64,000 nt of DNA, taken from positions 1,798,001-1,862,000 of the forward strand of contig JAMSLZ010000001.1 in assembly GCA_026027325.1 (NCBI GenBank), written 5' to 3'. How positions within the stretch are numbered: the stretch's first letter is position 1; the number at the start of each line of letters is the position of its first letter. Both the position numbers and the translations under genes were made by a program. This document shows, piece by piece, positions 56,140-64,000 of the stretch. The DNA is from Actinomucor elegans. Lineage: Eukaryota; Mucoromycota; Mucoromycetes; Mucorales; Mucoraceae. The notes beneath the pieces are model-generated. The model made no database searches. It was not told the DNA's origin and saw only the letters and a list, made by a program, of their open reading frames with translations.

Positions 56140-57557
56140 AGTATTTCGATAGTAAGACAACAAGAAGTGTGCGAACTTGCTTTGAGATGTATTTTTCTTT
56201 TATTGGTCGTTTTAAAATACCGCGGTTCATGCGTTTGATGAAAACCGTAAAACTTGAAACATTTGTAGGCCTAAGCCTCAGAATCTATATCATATTATCG
56301 CTTATAGAGCCTTAATGTATCTAAAAGTCGCTGTAATAAAGCTCTATGAGTAAAAATACCAAGATGCATAGCTTTATTTACTAGACTTGAAAATGCATGA
56401 ATGCACGCATGCCATTGGCCATCTAGGATTAAACAACTGGATGGTGGATTACACTCTAAATGGAAATCCATCAAAAACAAAAAAAAAAAAAAAAAAAAAA
56501 AATCTTTATTGCATGCTAATAGATGTAATAGCTTATTCTCCTTATGAACTACTATTCATATACTACTTTTGACTGAAATCAGCCAAGAGATCTAAAAAGG
56601 CTGTTCAACAAATAAGCAAAAAGTGATTTAACCAAACATGTTTAAAATTAAATTGTACATCCAATGATGTGGATATCAATCTTGTTTGAGCCCTTCGGAT
56701 TTTATTTTGATTTTTCTGGTTTTTTTTAAGTGTGTCTGTAATTTGTGCATTTCCTAAAATGAAAAATAAGAAATATAACGCAATTGTATTTGCATAGACT
56801 TGAATATATTCTTTCTATGCTCCATATACGAACATTATGCCCCAACAATGCTGCCTTCGCGTTCCATAAAAGACAACTCTTTCAAACCTTGGACTTAAGA
56901 GCATGTCCCTGATGTTATCCTAATTTTTTCTAATTTTCATCCTCACTAGGTCTCTTGCTTATCTTGATTTACTGTTGCATTTGGTTAACAATTTATATTC
57001 AGAATGAAATTGCATCTAATAAAACTATTGTTAGCCAGAACTACAGTAGGTATAATATGCTTTAGCAATTAAATGCAGAACATGCATTTTATGTAATTTG
57101 GTAGAAATGATCTAAAGATCTCTCGACCGAATTTGATTAAATTTCGCATCGGGTTAAACGTTCATGCTCAGAAAAAGTTATTATATTTAGTCAAATATCA
57201 ATTCTAGAACATTATGGAAACTGAAGACTTAAAAGCAACATGTGAAGACATATATGAGTGAAAAGTCAGAGGCCCTTATTTCAGATCTATTAATGATTCT
57301 TGATGCTAATTAGTTAATGGATTACTGTGTCCTCCACTTTGCGTATGGGCATTTAGTGGGTCGTGGTTTAATAGAGCTTGATTAGAGATTGGATATAGGC
57401 GAATTAACAAACAGAAGAGTAATGATCAGTATAGTCATGCTTATTTATTTAGCAAGGAAACATGATTATGATAATCTGATTTTGTTTATATGTTTTATCT
57501 TTCTCCTTTTCTCTTGCTTTCTTTTTCTCTCTTTCGCTTTATTAGACACATTTATTT
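56140..57557. other. Intergenic with inverted repeat copies
   Basis: Holds an A run at about 56479-56503, a forward dispersed-repeat copy near 56535-56600 and a reverse one at 57110-57180, and, at the right end, a CT-rich stretch (57497-57545) that looks like a gene leader. The frames at 56295-56572 lack motifs. Confidence 0.5.
56535..57180. repeat. Inverted pair of dispersed-repeat copies
   Basis: Forward copy 56535-56600 (CTTATGAACTACTATTCATA, then TTTTGACTGAAATCAGCC and AAGAGATCTAAAAAGG). Reverse copy 57110-57180, which reads on its strand CTGAGCATGAACGTTTAACC and then GATGCGAAATTTAATCAAA and TCGGTCGAGAGATCTTTAG. The ends are inverted about 640 bp apart with no coding content between them, as in a small non-autonomous element. 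Confidence 0.5.
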
Positions 57558-57770
57558 ATGGCCTTACATTATATTATTGTGTTTTTGATATTCTTAAAAA
57601 TCATTGTAAAATACTTGAAACGTAGCAAACTGATATCCAATTCAATGAAAGAAGAGCCTTATTCCAATGATGATTCGATAATATACAATCAAGAGCAGGA
57701 CAAAATACAGCCACCGCAAGCTTTGAATGGCCCAACTACTAAATACTTGACTACGATTATTGCACTATAA
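57558..57770 (+). CDS. Possible small membrane protein, 70 aa
   Basis: ATG at 57558 follows a CT-rich leader (57497-57545) like those of real genes here. The 70-aa product starts with a hydrophobic segment (ALHYIIVFLIFLKIIVKYL) and a basic KRSK stop-transfer, then a polar acidic tail (MKEEPYSNDDSIIYNQEQDK). It would be a single-pass tail-out protein. TAATAAAG follows soon after the stop. No family is recognised, and the size is near the chance limit. It ends 60 bp from the EAF3 stop, tail-to-tail. Confidence 0.35.
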   Translation: MALHYIIVFLIFLKIIVKYLKRSKLISNSMKEEPYSNDDSIIYNQEQDKIQPPQALNGPTTKYLTTIIAL

Positions 57771-57830
57771 ATATCCTTGTAATAAAGAATTATCCTCACT
57801 TTTTGTTTGTTTTGTTTACATGTGAATAAG

Positions 57831-58975
57831 TTATTTTATTGAGCTCAACTGATAGTCATTTACAAAGTATTCATTTTCATGCTCTTGAATAAATCTAAGA
57901 AGAAAGAAGGTTAAAAGCGGGAAAATACTGATAAAAAGGTATTACCTTAGCAATTCTTCAAATTTGTCTCTAATTTCGCTCAATGTCTCAAGGTCCATAT
58001 TTGCTTCGACTACCAAGCTTGGGATTTCTACAAATAATCGAAGCAAATGTTCTACGCCGTATACACTACTAGGTTCTTTGTCTTGACAAATAGTATCATA
58101 CTGTTTACGTTCTGATCGATACAATAAAGATGTACTAATGATTTTATTGAAATATAGTTGGATTCCTTGCAGAAACTCATCCAACGCTTCGTCTTTTCTA
58201 TACAATACGTCAGTTCACATAAGCGTACAGACACTGTAACTTACATGGAGCACGCCTCTTTGAAATCTTGCAAGATCTTTTCTACAGAGATTTCTCTTGG
58301 AATAGGAAGAATCTGTAATTGGTCAGATCGGATCAAATGTATGCTCTATGTGTAATACCTGTCTGTTCTTTGTTATATTTTCCCAGTCATCCACTAACAA
58401 GCCCTTCAATGTATCTGGTATTATTAGCTTGAAATCCGGTTTCTTCGTCTCCTCTTCCTAATACGCTATAAGTATTTTACGCGCTTTAAATATTTCCCAC
58501 TTACAAGTCGTGCTTTATCTATACTGGAATCCCGATGTCTTTTTCGACTTCTTAATTCCGTACTGTCAAGTAAAGAAGATATGTTGGCTGCTGAGGAAGC
58601 TCGTGAAGGTTTTCTTTTTGAATTCATATCTTTCAGCTGCTTTTGCTTTTGTAAATTGCTTTCTGTATATTTAAGCACGCGATCTTCAGAAATCCATTCA
58701 TCCCATCTATTAATCCGCCTGTAAATCCATATTCTACCCTAATATTTATTTTATCTTACGTTTGCTTCCATCCTTTATAGTGTACAAAGTATTGATTCGC
58801 ATCCGATTCTTCTTCCTTTCTCTCTCTTTTCAAGATCTAAATCAAAAAAGTTGAGAAATAAAGAAGTATGCTTAAAATCTCGGGTGTTTACCTTTGCTTC
58901 ATAAATAAATGGCCCGTGATAGCAAAGCACCCGCTCGTCTTTATCATAGTTGAACTTGTTTTCATCCTTTACCAT
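57831..58975 (-). CDS. EAF3: Eaf3/MRG15 chromodomain-MRG protein
   Basis: Seven exons (58975-58892, 58836-58760, 58718-58505, 58457-58359, 58312-58245, 58197-57946, 57894-57831) give 285 aa. The chromo-barrel domain (about aa 8-75) reads DERVLCYHGPFIYEAKILKR, YFVHYKGWKQTRINRWDEWI, SEDRVLKY. A basic Ser-rich linker precedes the MRG domain (from about aa 150): KPDFKLIIPDTLKGLLVDDW, ILPIPREISVEKILQDFKEA, VYGVEHLLRLFVEIPSLV. In yeast Eaf3 belongs to the NuA4 acetyltransferase and Rpd3S deacetylase complexes and reads H3K36 methylation. Exon 2-3 are joined by a 41-nt intron. The frame stays open upstream of the chosen ATG to 59221 with a Cys-rich stretch, but family alignment supports the start at 58975. 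The stop codon lies inside AATAAAATAA, a likely poly-A signal. Confidence 0.93.
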
Positions 58976-59405
58976 ATTTTTGTTGTAGAGATAAATCTTC
59001 CAGAGAAAGCGATCGCGGATTGAAAGTCTAATGAAATCAAGAAGGTAGTCACAATTTGCCACACAAGCCAAACCATGAAACCTGTGGCGCGCCGTTGTTA
59101 AGCGGATATGACGGGACCCACAGCTGCAACAGTGGGTTTCATAGTAACTGGCCAATGTCAAGTTGAAACTAGACATATCAATACTATTCACCATAAGTAG
59201 TACAAAGAATATAAAGTACAATACTGAAACAATGAGCCTTTCTACTCGGTTTGTATTTGATCAAAACATTTGTTTTATATATATATATATATATATATTG
59301 TTTAGTAACGATACTGCCTCACGCACCGCGAATTTTGCTCCCGGAAATCTACCTTCTCAGTAGGAAATGCTTCATTGTAAGTGAAAGCAGCAGTTGTGCT
59401 ACCAA

Positions 59406-59516
59406 TGACTCAGCTATTTGATGCCGGTGCACGTTATAATTCTACTATTTTTAATGGTTCTGGATTTGATTCAAATCTGCTTTATAACATCCTAATAGAT
59501 CAAAATCAAGACTAGA
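59406..59516 (+). pseudogene. Short coding-like fragment
   Basis: A frame from ATG 59406 reads MTQLFDAGARYNSTIFNGSG and then FDSNLLYNILIDQNQD before a TAG. The composition is protein-like but only 36 codons are open. A GTAAGT donor at 59380 and a CTCAG acceptor at 59416 could join an upstream exon through a 37-nt intron, but no start in phase was found. It may be the tail of a decayed or very small gene divergent from EAF3. Confidence 0.22.
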
Positions 59517-59642
59517 GTGTAGTCTTATAACTGCTAGCAATAAAAGTGCTTTGATCTACGGATTTAGTCCAGTTTTCTATATATAGTGTGTTACAGGTTT
59601 TAAATTCCAAATTGTGGATTTGGTTATTCCCAAACCTTATCT

Positions 59643-60005
59643 TTAAAGAGTCCAATCTGAATTTTTTATCCAACTCAATTTATCTTCAAATAAAATTCTT
59701 TTTCTAGGTATATTCAGTTCTTTAAATTGACTCAGAAAAAAAATTGCAGCAACGCATAGCTCATACCAACAACCAAAAACCCATTCTTCTTGTATTTTGG
59801 AAAATTTGGATTTATGAAGGCAGCAACAGTTGGTAAACATATCGGCATAAATAAACACACTGCTCAAGTCTAAGCAAAGCGATTCGTCGATGATCCAAAT
59901 TGAGAAAGAAACGAACAAGGCTAACTGACCAAAACCACAGTTAGAAGATGAGCGTAAATCATATTTGAATTTGGCAGCACCAAGATCTACTAGAAAGTCA
60001 AACAT
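59643..60005 (-). pseudogene. Repeated ORF fragment, left copy
   Basis: The reverse strand is open for 120 codons. It includes FVSFSIWIIDESLCLDLSSV, FIYADMFTNCCCLHKSKF and SKIQEEWVFGCWYELC. The part at about 59740-59940 has a related copy in the opposite orientation at 61285-61485. No family is recognised. It could be a fragment of a transposon ORF or of a duplicated gene. Confidence 0.4.
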
Positions 60006-61179
60006 CTAGCTATTCCTAACGTTACAAATAAACAAAATCACATGCTTCCTGAGAATATTATATAAAGTACAGTGACGAATATACTGGCAAACTCTTTCAA
60101 ATCAAACAAGGAAACCATGTTTCTTGGCGTTAATACAACAGCTAAGCAAATAAACGTTCCACACTCTACAGTTAGCACTTTTTAAAGAATGGAATCAAAA
60201 ATATTGGAAGCACTGAATTAGTAAAGTAAATATATAGTCCCCATCTCCACAAGCAAAGCTTCTATCAAAATATATCGCAGAAATGCTTGTATAGTTTAAC
60301 TATATTACATTATAGATATTGGCTCTTGAGAAGCTTAAGAAAAAAACTGAATATTAAATAGCGGTTACTTGTTATAGTTACTTTCATGCAAATGTTAAAA
60401 ACACTGACTCTACGTGTTTGATACTTGCTGCGCAAGATTGAAAAGGTTACTCATATTAAATACATGAATACCAAATACAAGCAAAAAATGGTAATCCTTA
60501 GTCCATAATATTGATGATATCAGAAAATTTGGTTCTGCTCGGTAAGTATATCCATAAACAGTTGTTCTTTATTAACATATTGAATAATTCAAGGGATGAT
60601 TGTTTGAAATTTGCCAGACATTCGATGATGCAATATATTATAGACAGTAGTTCTTGATTGAGGGTGGATAAACTCCAGGAAGTACCTGGAAAAAATGGTA
60701 TTGCTTTTATAGAAGATTACAAAGAGTGCTACTTTAAAAATATTTTTGATGGACCGCGAGAGTTCGCTGCTAACAATGATTCTGGCTATTAGTTACCCGA
60801 TAGCAAGAGTAGTCAAATAGGGGTGTTTTTAGATAAGCAATTGGGTCATTTATTGGCGTAGTATCCGATAATAGAATGCGGTACCTAGACTGGTAGTCAG
60901 GCAACTTGACCGACATTTATACACCGTAGTTATACCCTTGGAAGAATGTCTATCAATTCCATTCAATTAAGCCGAGTTTCAATCGGTTTTAGACTTTCAT
61001 ACCTCTCAACAGAGTTACTACACTAATTCCAGCAAGTTTGAAACATATTGGAGCTTTTTAAACAATGCTGCTTGAAACGATATCTCTGTCAACAACCAAT
61101 AATAGCCTTTCCGATGTGCTTTCAGCTCTTTAGAATACGTATTTTTTAATAAAATTATTCTCATCGATGATGTGCTTCA

Positions 61180-61250
61180 TTTGAACATGTACTAGTAACC
61201 AGATACGATGTTTGACTCAGATCGACGAAGAGATCTAGAAATGGAGGAAA
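61180..61250 (+). repeat. Dispersed-repeat copy, well preserved
   Basis: Reads CATTTGAACATGTACTAGTA, then ACCAGATACGATGTTTGACT and CAGATCGACGAAGAGATCT AGAAATGG. This is one of the best-kept copies and lies just before the right ORF fragment. Confidence 0.6.
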
Positions 61251-61284
61251 TGGAACGATAAAAAATTCATTATGATGCTTGTGT

Positions 61285-61714
61285 TCATAGTGAAGATTTT
61301 GATCGGTCAACCTTGTTCGTTTCTTTCTCAATTTGGATCATCGACGAATCGCTTTGCTTAGACTTGAGCAGCGTGTTTATTTATGCCGACATGTCTACCA
61401 CCAACTGCTGTTGCTTTCATAAATTTAAATTTTCCAAAATATATGAAGAATGGGTTTTTGGTTGTCGGTATAAGTTATGCTTTGCTATAGAGTCTTTTTG
61501 GAGATTTCTTTCTTTCTTTCAAGTCACTCATAACCGCATCCAGTTGTTCAATGTTTGGGTTTTAATCGTAAACTACCTGCGCTATTCGATACCCATTTCA
61601 AGTTATAAGAATTTCTATGTTAAATGGATGAATATCTTCTTCCTTACCTTGACCGTTTTCATAGGAAAAAGTGTTGTACATTTACCTTTTTTTTTTTTTT
61701 TTTTGAAAAGCTAA
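61285..61714 (+). pseudogene. Repeated ORF fragment, right copy
   Basis: Open frame with FVSFSIWIIDESLCLDLSSV, FIYADMSTTNCCCFHKFKF and SKIYEEWVFGCRYKLCFAIE, the inverted relative of 59643-60005. Relative to that copy there is a whole-codon insertion (Thr) and several silent third-position changes. Similarity ends near 61490. Beyond that the frame runs on without resemblance into a T run (61687-61704). Confidence 0.4.
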
Positions 61715-61969
61715 CGTAAGCAGAAGACGCCTAGGTGAGGGATTTCATTTAAAAATAAATTGAGCTAAATCAAAACCTAAGATTGGACATTGCAAAACCA
61801 CGAATTAGGCCATCACGACTATGTGGTTTGGGATTTAAAAGCCCGCGCCACTCTTTTCAAATTGGCGTTGAAGGCACTGTGTAATCGATGTAACACCAAA
61901 AAGTAATCCGTATTTATAGTAACATCCAGATAAGGTATAAATGCGGCTTGGCTATTATTTTTGAATCCA

Positions 61970-61978
61970 TATATAATA
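61970..61978 (+). promoter_or_regulatory. TATA box of the seven-TM gene
   Basis: TATATAATA about 57-65 bp before the ATG at 62035, followed by a short CT-rich leader. Confidence 0.5.
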
Positions 61979-62034
61979 AGACACTAAAGCAAAGCAACTG
62001 AATAGAACAGATATTTGTTGTTCTTTTCCTCTCA

Positions 62035-63009
62035 ATGCTCAGTCCACAAGAAGATGCTTGGGCAGTTTACGCTGCCCTTTTTCTGTTCTTCACTATTATT
62101 TTGACGCTTCGATGTCGTAACAATCTCCTTTTGATTCCATTTTCTGTATTCGGCATGGTGATAGCCATCGGTAATATTTGCCTATTGGCTACCGATAGTA
62201 GTTCACCCGAAACCATTGCTGCTGCTGCTGAAGAAGCATCTTTGATGAACCGAGTTTTCTCTATCGACCATTACTGGATCAGCAAAAGTCTAGTACTGAA
62301 TGTCTTTCCTGCTGCATCTCTCTTGGTATTTCTCGGCATTATGGAAGCACAATTGGTCTATATCCGTCATATCGCTGCCGCTATCTATAACAGAGACCAT
62401 TGGGGAAGTCTCTACTTGCGTGATCCCGAAAAAAAGAAGCCTACCCCCAAAGCATCACTGAGGCCCTGGACTTACTGGACTTGCCTTATTCTTCTTGCTC
62501 TCTATACCGTCATTGCCGTATGCTCCGTTGTCGTTTTAACGACCATTTTTGACCCCGCCATTGGCACTGCCATCTGCGTATCTCTGTTGTGTTGCTTGGC
62601 ATGGACCAACACAGCACTGGTGATGTGGTACACGAGCACTACTCATCACGCCCGTATGATTCGCCAGAATAGAGGCGATGTTTTATTTTTACGCTTTACG
62701 CCTATCTTGTTTTCAGTTTGTACTGCAGGTATGACGGCTTTGACGTGGATGTACTGCTTCGTGCCTTTTGACTTGACACTTTGGGTTGTACTCGAGTCAG
62801 TCTTGGTGTACTTACCGCTGCTGGTGATTATGATCATGTGTATCTATACAGGCAAGATCAAAAAGATGGGAAGACAGTATCGCGTCGAAACGGAGCAAAG
62901 AAGTTTCAACTCTTCTTATTCTTACAAATCTGTCAGTAAAAAGATCAGTGAGGAGGAAACCAAACAGATGACTCTACCTACCCATGGTAACAAGGTCTCA
63001 CCAGTTTAA
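62035..63009 (+). CDS. Seven-transmembrane protein, family unknown
   Basis: Intronless, 324 aa. Seven hydrophobic segments are visible at about aa 9-27, 33-53, 87-108, 147-172, 178-198, 222-242 and 246-270. The N-terminus is short; loop 3-4 is basic (HWGSLYLRDPEKKKPTPKAS), and the hydrophilic C-terminal tail of about 50 residues is Ser/Lys-rich (KIKKMGRQYRVETEQRSFNS), as in G-protein-coupled receptors. No DRY or NPxxY motif is evident, and I do not recognise a named receptor family. It may be a lineage-specific GPCR-like protein. The codon choice is notably richer in C-ending codons (for example GCC, ATC, CTC) than in the neighbouring region, which suggests good expression. Confidence 0.75.
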   Translation: MLSPQEDAWAVYAALFLFFTIILTLRCRNNLLLIPFSVFGMVIAIGNICLLATDSSSPETIAAAAEEASLMNRVFSIDHYWISKSLVLNVFPAASLLVFLGIMEAQLVYIRHIAAAIYNRDHWGSLYLRDPEKKKPTPKASLRPWTYWTCLILLALYTVIAVCSVVVLTTIFDPAIGTAICVSLLCCLAWTNTALVMWYTSTTHHARMIRQNRGDVLFLRFTPILFSVCTAGMTALTWMYCFVPFDLTLWVVLESVLVYLPLLVIMIMCIYTGKIKKMGRQYRVETEQRSFNSSYSYKSVSKKISEEETKQMTLPTHGNKVSPV

Positions 63010-63329
63010 TCTCTTGATATTTCCATTCTCTTTCCTTTTATACATAGCTATAATAATAATAACAAGCATCTAATCTAGCATCTAGATACTTTTTTACCCC
63101 TCCAATCTCTCATTTTAAGCGCAAATTTCGCACCATCACCTGTATATTCTATCTCTCACTTTTTTTTTGTTAAAAAAAGATCAAATAAAGATTATTTCAA
63201 TTCCATACAGTATGCTGGATGTTTTTTAGCCATGTGAATGCGGGCTTCCCATGCCTGAAGCCTGATACTGGCCAAAGATGACTGTCTTTGGCTGAAGAAA
63301 CTCAAAAAATTAAATTTTCATTTGATATG

Positions 63330-63640
63330 ACAATTCATTCTGAGCATGAATCTTTCATAGATCTAAAGATATTACCTGTCATTAAATATATAGCATACCT
63401 ACTGCATCCCAAGCAAATAATAGGCCCGATGGGTGCAGTTGCTCATTTTAAACATGTACTGCCATTAGATATGACATTAAACCGAGATCGTTGAAGGAAT
63501 GAAAGAGATTAAAAATAATTAGATTTTTTTTAAAAAAAAGCATAGGGTATCTCCTTGGGTCGAAATGTTTGAAATTTTCATTTTTTTTTGTAAAACATAA
63601 AGACAGGATTTTCGAAGCACTTTTTTAAGTGATGTGAATA
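63330..63640 (+). repeat. Dispersed-repeat copies with downstream segment
   Basis: Partial copy at 63332-63370 (CATTCTGAGCATGAATCTTT) and fuller copy at 63447-63500 (CATTTTAAACATGTACTGCC, then ATTAGATATGACATTAAACC and GAGATCGTTGAAGG). The second continues through GGGTATCTCCTTGGG to GTGAATAAGGCATGC near 63633. That order matches the copy at 18932-19110 (GGGGTATATATATCC ... GTGAATACGGCATTTTC), so the repeat unit is longer than its 65-bp core. Confidence 0.55.
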
Positions 63641-63648
63641 AGGCATGC

Positions 63649-64000
63649 TTGATAGTATCTAACTATAGTTTCTAACGAATTATTGGTGTATTTTAAAGAG
63701 CAAAAAGTAATACAAGGCTTTTCTTTAAAATAAATTCTATAGATTAAAGGAAATATAACGTATTGTCATTTAAATTACTTTATATTCAATTTGATTCTAA
63801 ACATACGTTGTTAATGCGCGTAATGTCTATCTGAATACTTGAGTTATTCAAAAGTCGATTAAAGAATAGAATAATTTAAATGACAATACGTTATATTTCC
63901 TTTAATCTATAGAATTTATTTTAAAGAAAAGCCTTGTATTACTTTTTGCTCTTTAAAATACACCAATAATTCGTTAGAAACTATAGTTAGATACTATCAA
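63649..64000. repeat. Long perfect inverted repeat, cut by the window end
   Basis: Arms 63649-63777 and 63872-64000 are, by eye, exact reverse complements over 129 bp around a 94-bp spacer. The left arm starts TTGATAGTATCTAACTATAG. Identity stops at the inner edge (63778 and 63871), but the outer boundary is the window edge, so the arms may continue. No open frame of note is inside. It could be a MITE or foldback element, or a head-to-head duplication made by replication or assembly error. Confidence 0.85.

Larger units (their letters stand above)
58976..62034. other. Gene-poor region with repeats and gene remnants
   Basis: About 3 kb. Contents: the EAF3 promoter; a short coding-like stretch at 59406-59516; (TA)n at 59277-59300; two inverted related ORF fragments (59643-60005 and 61285-61510); a dispersed-repeat copy (61180-61250); and the promoter of the seven-TM gene with TATATAATA at 61970-61978. 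Nothing else is supported. Confidence 0.5.
63010..64000. other. Intergenic, repeats and terminal palindrome
   Basis: Downstream of the seven-TM gene (AATAAAG near 63183-63190). It holds two dispersed-repeat copies and then the long inverted repeat at the window end. The frame at 63288-63494 lies on repeat DNA and is not a gene. Confidence 0.55.

Noticed and set aside
9092..63009. A co-regulated biosynthetic or defence gene cluster
   Set aside because: The genes are unrelated housekeeping functions on both strands with separate promoters; proximity of RGS, PDE and a seven-TM gene spans over 50 kb and is not evidence for a cluster.
1..64000. CRISPR arrays, IS elements, bacterial operons
   Set aside because: No regular repeat-spacer units, no ribosome binding sites or polycistronic layout; genes are intron-bearing and eukaryotic.

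Overview
This is fungal nuclear DNA, most likely from an early-diverging filamentous fungus of the Mucorales (Mucoromycota). The evidence is an AT-rich sequence with many A/T homopolymers, genes split by very short introns (about 37-77 nt, GTAAGT-like donors, TAG/CAG acceptors), pyrimidine-rich leaders behind TATATA boxes, and a gene set that includes a complete SMG1 kinase, MRG15/Eaf3, an Eps15/Ede1-type EH protein, a Ysc84 SYLF-SH3 protein and Fxna/Pff1. No bacterial, organellar or viral segment was seen. All exon maps below were built by hand from splice signals, reading frame and family conservation.

Layout. 1-202(-): N-terminus of an unrecognised protein running off the edge. 2436-3543(+): Sip5-like zinc finger protein. 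4228-4586: foldback repeat. 4954-5684(-): Rho GTPase. 5685-9091: gene-poor. 9092-10162(+): RGS protein, tail-to-tail with a SET-domain protein (10245-12571, -). 14350-15928(+): RING-H2 ligase. 16403-18444(+): malic enzyme. 18445-21372: gene-poor and repeat-rich. 21373-23345(+): cyclic-nucleotide phosphodiesterase, then a polyQ membrane protein (23535-24800, +). 26738-27497 and 28769-29573(-): two tandem ML/NPC2-like lipid-binding proteins. 30136-31105(+): phosducin-like protein. 32488-41238(+): SMG1 kinase in 25 coding exons. 41451-42992(-): Glo3-type ArfGAP. 44762-46478(+): Ysc84-like protein. 47674-48295(+): small protein with a PP1-docking-like motif. 48416-51031(-): Ede1/Eps15-like endocytic scaffold. 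52761-53340(+): mitochondrial bL19. 53396-56139(-): vacuolar M28 peptidase Pff1. 57558-57770(+): possible small membrane protein. 57831-58975(-): Eaf3/MRG15. 62035-63009(+): seven-TM protein. 63649-64000: a long perfect palindrome cut by the window end.

Together these are mostly housekeeping eukaryotic genes: trafficking and endocytosis (Glo3, Ede1-like, Ysc84-like, Rho), signalling (RGS, phosphodiesterase, Rho), chromatin (SET, Eaf3), RNA quality control (SMG1), metabolism (malic enzyme) and mitochondrial translation (bL19m). They are not an operon or a biosynthetic cluster. Several pairs are tail-to-tail with only 55-215 bp between stop codons.

The less ordinary content lies between genes and in splicing: a dispersed degenerate repeat of about 65 bp with at least 15 copies, sometimes in inverted pairs; two or three foldback structures; one firm and one probable GC-AG intron; 10-nt and 14-nt coding exons; homopolymeric T tracts of 24-35 nt at three 3' splice sites; and seven tandem RRxTRGMS-type repeats in the SET protein. 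I did not find a convincing new defence-like or biosynthetic system.
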